A DNA stretch of 64,000 nucleotides from contig NZ_CP043839.1 in assembly GCF_032878955.1 (NCBI RefSeq), positions 3,658,001-3,722,000 on the forward strand. The letters are read 5' to 3'. The DNA comes from Butyricimonas paravirosa (GTDB taxonomy: Bacteria > Bacteroidota > Bacteroidia > Bacteroidales > Marinifilaceae). Both the position numbers and the translations under genes were made by a program. Under the pieces are notes generated by a model. That model worked only from the letters and a program-made list of their open reading frames with translations. It searched no databases and had not been told where the DNA came from. Below, in pieces: positions 52,129-60,282 of the stretch (position 1 is the stretch's first letter; the number at the start of each line of letters is the position of its first letter).

Positions 52129-53055
52129 TTAGTCTATATCGTCTGTTTTCTCGTATTTCTTTTTCTTCACGGTGATGTCTTCCCGTTGGTGTTTGGTGGC
52201 GAATTTCACGTGTTGGATGAAAAGTTCCTGTATGGCGGGATATTCTCCCAGTCCTTTGAGCAGGACGTTTACTTTATAGCCTTTCTTTTCCAGTTCGTCT
52301 TTCCAGTCCCCGGCGATGTCATTTTTGGCATGGTCTCCGGCTACGAACATAAAAGGAACAAGTGTTATTTCTTTTGCCTTATTCGCTTCGAGTTCGCGGA
52401 TTACATCATCCATCGTGGGGTAACCTTCGATCGTTCCCACGTGGTAGTTCTTGTGTCCTTGGGCTTTCATCACGTAGTCGAGCATCCCGTAGGTTGAGTT
52501 TGCCGGGTGGTAGGTCCCGTGGCACACGAAGACGCAATCCCCTTTTTCCTTGTCCTTGATTGATGCGGCAATCGCTTTTACCACGGCTTGGTAATCCTCG
52601 GGAGAATGAAGAAGAGCTGTCCCTAAGCGAATGTCTTTGAACTTCGTTTGGTATGATGCAACTTCTTTTTGCAGGGCTTCCATTTCAATTCCTTCGATGA
52701 TGTTCGTGGGTTGAAGGATCAAGTGGGTATAGCCGTCGGCAATCAGTTTGTTCATGGCTTCCGTCGGGTTGGGTTTGGTTATTCCTTTTTCTTTCAGACG
52801 GCGCATGATCATGCGGGAAGTGTAGGCTTCACGTACTTCCACTCCGGGGAATGTTTGTGCCACTTTTTTGTTGATGGCATCGATGGTCAAGGCTCGGGTG
52901 TCATCGTGAGTTGTACCAAAGTGAACCATGAGAATGGCTACTTTGTCATTAGGACCGAGGGTCTTGAATATATCGGAATGTTTGAAACCACCGCCACCGT
53001 GGGCTAATACATTAAGACTGATAAAGAGGGATAGTATGATGATAATTGTTTTCAT
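52129..53055 (-). CDS. cbiK: CbiK-type sirohydrochlorin cobaltochelatase with signal peptide
   Basis: A 308-residue class II chelatase that inserts cobalt into sirohydrochlorin. Metal-binding residues of CbiK are present: His179 in CHGTYH, Glu210 in VGTIEGYP, and His242 in AGDHAKND. The N-terminus has a clear signal peptide (IIIILSLFISLNVLA, cut near residue 18), and the mature protein starts HGGGGFKHSD, a His-rich segment. Exported CbiK is known from Desulfovibrio vulgaris (CbiKP), and P. gingivalis IhtB is a CbiK-like envelope protein linked to haem uptake. Its ATG overlaps the receptor stop (TAATG), so the two are coupled. No cytosolic chelatase is in the window. Confidence 0.93.
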   Translation of the reverse strand: MKTIIIILSLFISLNVLAHGGGGFKHSDIFKTLGPNDKVAILMVHFGTTHDDTRALTIDAINKKVAQTFPGVEVREAYTSRMIMRRLKEKGITKPNPTEAMNKLIADGYTHLILQPTNIIEGIEMEALQKEVASYQTKFKDIRLGTALLHSPEDYQAVVKAIAASIKDKEKGDCVFVCHGTYHPANSTYGMLDYVMKAQGHKNYHVGTIEGYPTMDDVIRELEANKAKEITLVPFMFVAGDHAKNDIAGDWKDELEKKGYKVNVLLKGLGEYPAIQELFIQHVKFATKHQREDITVKKKKYEKTDDID

Positions 53056-55268
53056 TATTTTTTAAATCTAATAGTTAAACTTGCAAAGAATGTTCTTCCC
53101 GGACTTAATGTTCCGAGATTAGAGCCGTAAGGCAGGTTCTGGGAATAGTCGAACAGGTTCTCGATTCCCGCGTTGATTTCGAAAAGGAACATACCCACGG
53201 GAGAGAAAGAGTGGTTCGTTGTCAGATTCCAGATTTGGTACTTGGGTGCGTCAATCTCTTGGACTTTCACGAATTTTTTGCCTTGAATTCGTCCGTTTAG
53301 GTTCACGTTAAGACGATAGTTTGTCCATTCGTGCATGTAATTCGCCTTGACGGTTGCCGAGTGACGGATGCTTTCTTCCAAACGAATTTTGGTTTTCCTA
53401 TCCCGGGCATCCACGTAGCTATATCCACCACCTAGAGAAAATCCCGCACCGAGGTAGCTGTTAACGGAAATATCAACTCCTTGTGTCCGGGCTTTGTCCA
53501 GATTCTCGTAAGTTTCTCGGGAAGTGACCTTGTTGGCTTCGTCTTCCGGTGTTAGGGGTAATTTCTTTGACTCTATAACGTTACGGAGGTCATTGATATA
53601 CCCGTTTACGGAGATGTTACAGTACTTTCCCGCATATTCCGTGTTGAAAGCGTAGTAATTCGATTTCTCCGGTTTCAGATCGGGGTTCCCGATAACGACG
53701 GTTAATTTTCCTTTCTTGGCAGATTCCTTATAATAATAGAGGTCCGTCAACAAGGGAGCCTTGAATCCGGCCGCGTAAGAGAGCCTGAAGTTGAAATTTC
53801 CTAGGCTGTACATGGCTGAAAGTTTGGGCGTAAACTGATTCTTGAATGCCTCGTGGTAGATGTAACGGAAACCGGGTACTAATTGGAGTTTTTTGAAAAG
53901 ACGAATCTCGTCTTGTGCATAAAGAGCCAGCGTATAGACATCTTTACTCTCCACCAGATCGGTGGGATTCTTTAAGTAGTCCTTGATGTACTCGGTTCCA
54001 ATGGAAATTTTGTTGTACTTACCGATCTTGAATACTCCTTTTAGGTTGGTAGATAAGTAGCGTTGACGTTTGGTCAGGATTTCATCTCCGACGTGGGTGG
54101 TCGTGTCGCCCTTGGACTCGATGGCACGGGTGTATACTTTGTAGTACTCGTAGTTGTTGGCGTTGACATCCAAGCTAATATAAGCGGAATTACCGAACAG
54201 ATATTTTCCCCCCAATCCCACAGCGTAGTTCTCGTATGACATATCATAGTCGAATCCGGAAGGGTCTTTAGCATCCTTGTTCACGGGACGGTCGAGTTCT
54301 TTGGTAAAGTAACTTCCTTCCACGTACAAGTTCAGATTTTTTGATGGATCGAAGGCAAAACGTTGGTTCACGATGTCCGAGTGAAATTTATCAGACACTT
54401 TGCGACGGGTAGGTACACTATCTTCTGTGATATTACTGAGTTGCCAGCCGTCAGATTGGCGCCTTTGATAAGAGGTTGAGGACGAGAATTTGCCAGCGTT
54501 GATGTCTGCGTTGACGTTCTCGATAAAACTGCCCTTGCCTCCTAATCGGGTCGTGGACACGATGTTCAGGGCGTCATGTGGCTGATCTGTGATAATGTTG
54601 ATCACTCCCGCGATAGCGTCCGATCCGTAGAGGGAGGAGGCTGCACCTTTAAGGACTTCGATTCGTTTTACCCTACCCATGTCGATTCGGGAGAGGTCAA
54701 CGTAACCGGAAATGTCTCCGGTCATTTTCTTCCCGTTCACGAGAACGAGGATATAATCTCCTTTCATTCCGTTAAGGGTCATGTTTGTACTCATAGCCGT
54801 TGGTCGGAAACTAAACGAGGGATTTAGCATCACGAGGGCATCCTCGATGGTGGAGATTCCGCCTTTTTTGATGTCCGAGGCTGTCATGACCTCGACGGGG
54901 ACTGGCGAGTCCTTTAATTTTCGGTGAGTTCCCGTTCCCGAAACAACGACTTGATCGAGGTTGATCAGTGATGTTTTCAGTTGGAACAGAATGTCACTTT
55001 TGCTACTACTGACTTTTATGGAACTGACTTCGTAACCGGGGTAACTGGCCCGGAGCGTGTAGGTACCGTCGGGGACTTTTTCGAGGATGAATTCGCCCTT
55101 GTTGTTCGTGGCGATTCCGATGCTTGTTCCGACTAATCGTACATTGGCCCCGATAAGTGCTTTCCCGCTTTTTGCATCGATCACTTTCCCTCTCAACGTG
55201 ATCTGCCCTAGCGAGACGCTTGCCAAAGTCAGCATGAATAATGTAGTCAGTACTACAATTCTTTTCAT
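53055..55268 (-). CDS. TonB-dependent receptor, BtuB-like, under cobalamin riboswitch 2
   Basis: A 737-residue outer-membrane receptor. After a signal peptide (about 1-21) comes a carboxypeptidase-regulatory-like domain (ITLRGKVIDAKSGKALIGAN to about residue 95). The plug begins LDQVVVSGTGTHRKLKDSP and includes VEVLKGAASSLYGSDAIAGV-like IEVLKGAASSLYGSDA. The barrel ends TFFASLTIRFKK. The upstream riboswitch and downstream cbiK strongly suggest B12, another corrinoid or a precursor as substrate. It is the first gene of the cbi operon. Confidence 0.93.
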   Translation of the reverse strand: MKRIVVLTTLFMLTLASVSLGQITLRGKVIDAKSGKALIGANVRLVGTSIGIATNNKGEFILEKVPDGTYTLRASYPGYEVSSIKVSSSKSDILFQLKTSLINLDQVVVSGTGTHRKLKDSPVPVEVMTASDIKKGGISTIEDALVMLNPSFSFRPTAMSTNMTLNGMKGDYILVLVNGKKMTGDISGYVDLSRIDMGRVKRIEVLKGAASSLYGSDAIAGVINIITDQPHDALNIVSTTRLGGKGSFIENVNADINAGKFSSSTSYQRRQSDGWQLSNITEDSVPTRRKVSDKFHSDIVNQRFAFDPSKNLNLYVEGSYFTKELDRPVNKDAKDPSGFDYDMSYENYAVGLGGKYLFGNSAYISLDVNANNYEYYKVYTRAIESKGDTTTHVGDEILTKRQRYLSTNLKGVFKIGKYNKISIGTEYIKDYLKNPTDLVESKDVYTLALYAQDEIRLFKKLQLVPGFRYIYHEAFKNQFTPKLSAMYSLGNFNFRLSYAAGFKAPLLTDLYYYKESAKKGKLTVVIGNPDLKPEKSNYYAFNTEYAGKYCNISVNGYINDLRNVIESKKLPLTPEDEANKVTSRETYENLDKARTQGVDISVNSYLGAGFSLGGGYSYVDARDRKTKIRLEESIRHSATVKANYMHEWTNYRLNVNLNGRIQGKKFVKVQEIDAPKYQIWNLTTNHSFSPVGMFLFEINAGIENLFDYSQNLPYGSNLGTLSPGRTFFASLTIRFKK

Positions 55269-55334
55269 TCGGGTTAAGTTTTAAAGTTTATAATAGTATT
55301 CCTGGCCCCGAGAATACGCTATTACCTGTGTTTG

Positions 55335-55522
55335 TCTCGGCAGGTCTCCTGACTACGCCTAAGAAAGATACCTTCCCGTCCTTACGAACAGTGGTGTAAG
55401 AACCTTTCTTTGAATCTCCTCGTTAGGGAGAAACGGGCATCACAGTAGCGGGCACTGTACCGGATTCTAACCGGTTTCCCTCTTGTATGTTAATTGAGCA
55501 TTAACACATCACCTAAGACGGC
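55335..55522 (-). promoter_or_regulatory. Cobalamin riboswitch 2
   Basis: On the minus strand, in order: GTCTTAGGTGATGTG, AGAGGGAAACCGGTTAGAATCCGG segments, the core TGCCCGCTACTGTGA, CACCACTG, and the B12 box AGTCAGGAGACCTGCC (55354-55339). The aptamer ends about 70 nt before the receptor ATG. It would control the whole receptor-to-cbiJD operon. Confidence 0.95.
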
Positions 55523-55523
55523 A

Positions 55524-55531
55524 CAAATGTA
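55524..55531 (-). promoter_or_regulatory. TAnnTTTG element before riboswitch 2
   Basis: TACATTTG on the minus strand lies just ahead of the aptamer's first stem, so the transcript would begin with the riboswitch. A TTG occurs upstream, but at only 12 bp spacing. Confidence 0.5.
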
Positions 55532-55721
55532 TATATTTTTTGACAAAAGGTTACGGTTGGATGAGAAAAATGATACCGGGAGAAGGTATAGAGATTCGTT
55601 AGGGACATTGTTGGAGTTTTTATTATAGGGATTGGTTGTCAGTTTGTTATGATGATTGAATTATGGAAATAAAAAAATCATGTTGAAAAAGTATAATATA
55701 AAAAAATATATTACATTCGCG

Positions 55722-55900
55722 CCATGTTTTGGTGCGGAGCCTTCGGTCATGGAGGTGATGCTTAATAGGGAATCCGGTGTGAATCCGGGACTGTACCCGC
55801 AGCTGTAAGTTCCTGTACAAGGGGTTTTGTACTTCAAATGTCACTGGTTATAAACTGGGAAGGCAACAAAATCCGGAACAAGTCAGAAGACCTGCCGAAC
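55722..55900 (+). promoter_or_regulatory. Cobalamin riboswitch 3
   Basis: In order: TTTTGGTGCGGAGCC, GGTGATGCTTAATAGGGAATCC segments, the core GTACCCGCAGCTGTAA, GTCACTGG, and the B12 box AGTCAGAAGACCTGCC (55881-55896). A TACATTCG element at 55712-55719 (one mismatch to TAnnTTTG) precedes it. It leads the siderophore-type receptor, back to back with riboswitch 2. Confidence 0.95.
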
Positions 55901-56019
55901 TAGATAAACCATAGCTTTCGGGAAAAAAAGCGAGAGGGAAAAAGATGGATTTTACCTTAAACTCATGTTGCCCAAAAGACTATGTTAATAATGCTTATTC
56001 ATTATTAATATATAGTTGT

Positions 56020-58377
56020 ATGAAAAAAGTTGTTGTATTAGCATTGTTGCTGTTTGTGTGCGTCGGTTCGCTTTTCGCTCAAGAGAACGATAAGCGAAAG
56101 AAAAAGAGTATCACGGACTCTTTATTCCGTATCGATCAGGTGGATGTGATGCAGAAAAAGAAGAGGATTGATTTGTTGGGATTGGATGTGCCTTTACGTT
56201 TCGTTCCGATAACGGTGAGCAAGTTGTCTAGCCAGATGCTTGACCGGAAGGGAATTGTTGATCTGATGGATGCCGTTAAGTTTTTGCCGGGAATTGTAGC
56301 GAAAGACAAGCAATACGGGCAGTTCCAACAGTTTTCTATTCGCGGACAGGGGAGTGCGGTTGTTATGATTGACGGGATTCGCGATGAGCGGACGTTGAAT
56401 AATAACGTGCCTTACGGGGATTTGGCTGCCGTGGAGTCGATCGAATTGTTGAAAGGACCCGCCGCTATTTTGGCCGGACATTCGGCTATGGGCGGAGTGT
56501 TGAATATCGTGCGCAAGAAAGCGTCTCCCGATTTTTCGGCCAACGCTCGTATCAGTTATGGTAGCTGGGATGAGAGACGGGCTACTCTTGGTTTCGGGGG
56601 AAAACTTGTGGGACCTCTCGAATATCGTGCCAATATCAATTATTCAACGGGAGACGGATGGCGTGAGGTGAATGCAAATCGTTTTTCCGTGTATGGTGTT
56701 TTGGGTGCTGATTTGGGAAAGTGGGGACGTATTGATGTGACCGGTAGCTATGCCGATGATGATTACACGACCGAGATCGGGGCTGCACCCGTTATGCCCG
56801 GTGATATGTTCTACGTGGACGGAGACAAACCGTACGCGCTGAAGGGGGATCGCCACCCGGAGGCGGATTACCGCGAGGTTTATAATGACTTTGCCAATAA
56901 TTACATGAAACGGAAAGTATGGGATATGTCTGTGTCATACGTTTACCAGATCACGGATTGGATGAAGTTGAAAGAACGTTTTTCCTATTTCCACAGTGAT
57001 TTGGATTATCATTGTATTGAGGGGCTTTCTTATCGTACCTCTAAGGATCCGATATATAAATGGTATTATTATAAGTCAGAAGACGAGAAGGTGTATGTTG
57101 ACTTGGATACGGTTCAACGAGGAAATGCTGCCCGTCAGAATCCGTTGAATTTTAACCCGGACCACAAAAACGTGAATAATACGATCGAGTTGACCGGGAA
57201 GTTCGAGACAGGTTCCGTGTTGCATAACTACACGTTGGGATGGACGTACAATTGTTTTGATTTCGCCCAGTATAACGGTTATGGAGATGACGATTTGTGG
57301 GGGCCCGGTTTGGATGCACTTTTGCCTGTGCGGGACCCGCATATCGTGCAGGGATGGTGGGACACGAAAGTTTCAGCCGTTTCTCTGCGCACGGAGAGAA
57401 CGCATGGAATTTATTTGCATGACGTGATCGAATTCAATGATAAATGGAAAATGATGGCATCCGGGCGTGTGGATTTGTATAGCCGGAAAACATCAAGTGC
57501 TACGATTGATGACGGGAAACAGAAATATGAAACGAAGAACAGGAAAGAATGGAAAGAGGTGGAGACCTCGGCATTCACGTATCGGGTGGGTGTCGTGTAT
57601 TTTCCCATGCCTGAATTGTCATTCTACGGTTCTATTTCTTCTTATTTCAATCCTGTAACTACAACATATAGTCCTACCGTGATGTATTTGGACCGCAAGG
57701 GTAACGAGTTCAATCCTGATGAGGATGGGGGCGAAGTGTTCAAGCCGGAAAAAGGGTATTCCACGGAAGTCGGTGTACGTTACACCTTGAACGAGATGGT
57801 GGATATTAACGCGAGTGTATTTTATATTCGTAAGTATAATATCGTGAAGAGTCTGGGTGACACGACGGTGTTGGTGGATGGTGTTGCTACCGAGAAGAGT
57901 ATTCGGGGACAAGTCGGAAGAGCCGACTCGCGAGGTTTTGACATTGAGGTGGTTGTTCGTCCGTTACCGACTTTACAAGTTACGGGAGGTCTCGGTTGGT
58001 CGGACTATCGTTTGCGGGAAATTGCCGAGAGCGGACGTTTCTCTAAATATAAGGAACAGAATAAAAATGTTCGTGCCACGGGTGTGCCTCGTACGACATT
58101 CTACGCTTATGCCGATTACACGATACCACGCGGGGTGCTAAAGAATTTGTCATTCCATTTAAGTGGGAATTTCAAGGATAAGGTGTTCCGGAATATAGAT
58201 AACCGGTTGTACGATCCGGCCTTGTGGTTGATGGATGCGGGTATTTTCTACACGATCAAGAATCACGTAACACTGGCATTGAACATTAACAACTTGTTTG
58301 ACAAGGAATATTTCGAGAGAACCACGATCATGGCGAAACCCCGGAATTATCAGGCATCGGTTTCCTATACTTTTTAA
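56020..58377 (+). CDS. TonB-dependent receptor, siderophore (FhuA/FhuE)-like, under cobalamin riboswitch 3
   Basis: About 785 residues from the ATG at 56020, which gives a clean signal peptide (MKKVVVLALLLFVCVGSLFAQ, cited to residue 20); an ATG at 55945 adds 25 residues without signal character. It lacks the carboxypeptidase-regulatory domain. The plug is of siderophore-receptor type: VPITVSKLSSQML, DLMDAVKFLPGI, FSIRGQGS, VMIDGIRDERT and IELLKGPAAILAGHSAMGGV. The barrel ends NNLFDKEYFERTTI and YQASVSYTF. Riboswitch control with this receptor type suggests uptake of a corrinoid or a cobalt chelate; the substrate is not shown by sequence. Confidence 0.92.
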   Translation: MKKVVVLALLLFVCVGSLFAQENDKRKKKSITDSLFRIDQVDVMQKKKRIDLLGLDVPLRFVPITVSKLSSQMLDRKGIVDLMDAVKFLPGIVAKDKQYGQFQQFSIRGQGSAVVMIDGIRDERTLNNNVPYGDLAAVESIELLKGPAAILAGHSAMGGVLNIVRKKASPDFSANARISYGSWDERRATLGFGGKLVGPLEYRANINYSTGDGWREVNANRFSVYGVLGADLGKWGRIDVTGSYADDDYTTEIGAAPVMPGDMFYVDGDKPYALKGDRHPEADYREVYNDFANNYMKRKVWDMSVSYVYQITDWMKLKERFSYFHSDLDYHCIEGLSYRTSKDPIYKWYYYKSEDEKVYVDLDTVQRGNAARQNPLNFNPDHKNVNNTIELTGKFETGSVLHNYTLGWTYNCFDFAQYNGYGDDDLWGPGLDALLPVRDPHIVQGWWDTKVSAVSLRTERTHGIYLHDVIEFNDKWKMMASGRVDLYSRKTSSATIDDGKQKYETKNRKEWKEVETSAFTYRVGVVYFPMPELSFYGSISSYFNPVTTTYSPTVMYLDRKGNEFNPDEDGGEVFKPEKGYSTEVGVRYTLNEMVDINASVFYIRKYNIVKSLGDTTVLVDGVATEKSIRGQVGRADSRGFDIEVVVRPLPTLQVTGGLGWSDYRLREIAESGRFSKYKEQNKNVRATGVPRTTFYAYADYTIPRGVLKNLSFHLSGNFKDKVFRNIDNRLYDPALWLMDAGIFYTIKNHVTLALNINNLFDKEYFERTTIMAKPRNYQASVSYTF

Positions 58378-58415
58378 TTAAAGAAAGGGAATTTGAAAGA
58401 AGTCAAGGAGGATGT

Positions 58416-58627
58416 CAAACTCCCTCCCCCTTTGGGGTATTGAGCCTGTAAGCAGTCTCGAATCGGCTCTCGCTCGACAGACAACGAGTAAACTCTCAGT
58501 CTGTTCTCGCTTACTCGCCGATTTCCCTCTATAAACAGAGGGAGAGCTGAAATACTCCCTGTTTTTGGGAAGAATCACCAGCTCCTCCTCTGTTTATAGA
58601 GGAGGTGGCCGAAGGTCGGAGAAGTTT
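58416..58627 (+). repeat. R1 double-hairpin repeat, copy C, with an internal insertion
   Basis: Same element as the other R1 copies, but about 84 bp (58440-58523) are inserted between the GGGGTA and the CCCTCTATAAACAGAGGG core. The insert contains its own short inverted repeats (CGAGTAA with TTACTCG). It lies downstream of the siderophore-type receptor, in the same orientation. Confidence 0.85.
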
Positions 58628-58640
58628 ATTTTGTAATAGA

Positions 58641-58669
58641 GAGAACTGTTCAGGCAGTTCTCTTTTTGT
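58641..58669 (+). terminator. Intrinsic terminator after the second receptor
   Basis: AGAGAACTG pairs with CAGTTCTCT around TTCAGG and is followed by TTTTTG. It follows R1 copy C. Confidence 0.8.
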
Positions 58670-58723
58670 TATTGGCTAACGTAAATATATTCAGCTTGTC
58701 AGCTTGTTTTGCGGTTCTTTTTA

Positions 58724-58731
58724 TACTTTTG
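58724..58731 (+). promoter_or_regulatory. TAnnTTTG promoter element of the C1 peptidase gene
   Basis: TACTTTTG lies 36 bp before the ATG at 58768; a TTG at about 17-bp spacing lies upstream (AGCTTGTTTTGCGG). It would give a leader of about 33 nt. Confidence 0.5.
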
Positions 58732-58767
58732 CAGGCAGACAATTAAATCACAATCAATATAAAAGAT

Positions 58768-59985
58768 ATGAAGAGAACAGCATTTATTTTATTCGCCCTC
58801 GTTTTCGGAGGGTACATGATGGCCTATGCGCAGCAGAATACGACTGTACAGGACACGACAAAGCCTGTAGACTACCAGTTTACTGATATCAAGAGATTGC
58901 CCGCTACGTCCGTGAAGGATCAGTATCGTGCCGGGACTTGTTGGTCATGGTCAACGTCCTCTTTCCTAGAGTCGGAAATGATGCGAATGGGGAAAGATTC
59001 AGTGAATTTGTCGGCCATGTATTTCGTGAAACACGCTTATTCGGATAAGGCGGATAAATATGTTCGCTTGCACGGGGTGTTGAATTTTGCGGTGGGAGGA
59101 GCCTCTTCGGATGTGACGAATATGGCGAAGAAATATGGGATTGTGCCTCTTGAGGTGTATCAAGGATTGAATTACGGGGAACCGAGTCATGTTTTCGGAG
59201 AGATTGATGCTGTTTTGAAAGCTTACGTGCAAGCGGTAGTGGAAAATAACAACAAGCGGTTGAGTACGGCGTGGAAACGGGGATTCGATGCTATTCTGGA
59301 TACTTATCTCGGACCGGAGCCGGAGAAGTTTGAATATCAAGGAAAAGAATATACACCGCAGACTTTCGCTAAAGAGGTGGTTGGCTTAAACATGGATGAC
59401 TATGTGAATTTAACCTCTTTCACGCACCATCCTTTCTACACGGAGTTCGCTATTGAGGTTGAGGATAACTGGTCTTGGGATAAGGCTTATAATCTTCCGT
59501 TGGAAGAGTTGATGCAAGTGATGGATTATGCTATTGATAACGGTTATACTTTCGTCTGGGGTGCTGACGTGAGCGAGAAAGGATTTGCCACGAAGGATGC
59601 AGGGGTTGCCGTGATTCCCGCAACGGACACGAAGGAGATGAGCGGTGCGGAAATTGCTAAATGGGAAAAGTTGCCGAAGGGACAACAGATGATGGATGCT
59701 TTCAAGCAAGGTCCGGCTCCCGAAAAGACGATCACGCAGGAGATGAGACAGGAAGAGTTCGATCGTTACCTGACAACGGACGATCACGGAATGCATATCA
59801 TTGGTAAAGCAAAAGATCAGAACGGAACTCCTTATTTCATCGTGAAGAATTCTTGGAATAAGTATAACAAATTCGGAGGGTATTTCTACGCATCTTATCC
59901 TTATATGGCTTTGAAGACAATGGATATTATGGTTCACAAAAACGCTATCCCGAAGGCGATAAGGAAGAAATTGGGAATCAATTAA
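58768..59985 (+). CDS. Exported C1B-family cysteine peptidase (aminopeptidase C / bleomycin hydrolase-like)
   Basis: A 405-residue papain-fold peptidase with a signal peptide (MKRTAFILFALVFGGYMMAYA, cited to residue 20). Catalytic residues are visible: oxyanion Gln52 and Cys58 in DQYRAGTCWSWSTSS, His343 in DDHGMHIIGKA, and Asn361 in IVKNSWNKY. The enzyme class trims N-terminal residues from peptides; here it would act in the periplasm or on the surface. It has its own promoter. The stop is directly followed by an R4 repeat. Confidence 0.92.
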   Translation: MKRTAFILFALVFGGYMMAYAQQNTTVQDTTKPVDYQFTDIKRLPATSVKDQYRAGTCWSWSTSSFLESEMMRMGKDSVNLSAMYFVKHAYSDKADKYVRLHGVLNFAVGGASSDVTNMAKKYGIVPLEVYQGLNYGEPSHVFGEIDAVLKAYVQAVVENNNKRLSTAWKRGFDAILDTYLGPEPEKFEYQGKEYTPQTFAKEVVGLNMDDYVNLTSFTHHPFYTEFAIEVEDNWSWDKAYNLPLEELMQVMDYAIDNGYTFVWGADVSEKGFATKDAGVAVIPATDTKEMSGAEIAKWEKLPKGQQMMDAFKQGPAPEKTITQEMRQEEFDRYLTTDDHGMHIIGKAKDQNGTPYFIVKNSWNKYNKFGGYFYASYPYMALKTMDIMVHKNAIPKAIRKKLGIN

Positions 59986-59986
59986 T

Positions 59987-60033
59987 TTTAGATTTAATGA
60001 TTTTAGATTTTAGATTCCAGCCGCACGAGGCTG
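59987..60033 (+). repeat. R4 repeat, left arm flanking R1 copy D
   Basis: TTTTAGATTTAATGATTTTAGATTTTAGATTCCAGCCGCACG, cited by its ends TTTTAGATTTAATGATTTTA and ATTCCAGCCGCACG. The inverted partner is at 60243-60282, so the two form terminal inverted repeats around R1 copy D. Confidence 0.75.
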
Positions 60034-60078
60034 ACTTTTTAACTACCCCCTCCGGGGCTGTTCAAAAAGTCATTTCTC

Positions 60079-60209
60079 AAACTCCCTCCCCCCTTCGGGG
60101 TACTCCCTCTATAAACAGAGGGAGAGCTGGAATACTCCCTGTTTTTGGGAAGAGTCACCAACTCCTCCTCTGTTTATAGAGGAGGTGGCACGAAGTGACG
60201 GAGGAGTTT
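60079..60209 (+). repeat. R1 double-hairpin intergenic repeat, copy D
   Basis: The most regular R1 copy: AAACTCCCTCCCCCC, TTCGGGGTA, core CTCCCTCTATAAACAGAGGG, spacer, core CTCCTCTGTTTATAGAGGAG, end GACGGAGGAGTTT. It lies between the convergent C1 peptidase and dltD-like genes. Confidence 0.88.
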
Positions 60210-60242
60210 CTTGATGATCGTGTCTCAAAAAGCGTCTGCCTT

Positions 60243-60282
60243 GTGCGGCTGGAATCTAAAATCATTAAATCTAAAATTAGTC
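60243..60282 (-). repeat. R4 repeat, right arm flanking R1 copy D
   Basis: The reverse complement of the left arm at 59987-60033: TGCGGCTGGAATCTAAAATC followed by ATTAAATCTAAAATT. The dltD-like gene stop is at its edge. Confidence 0.75.
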
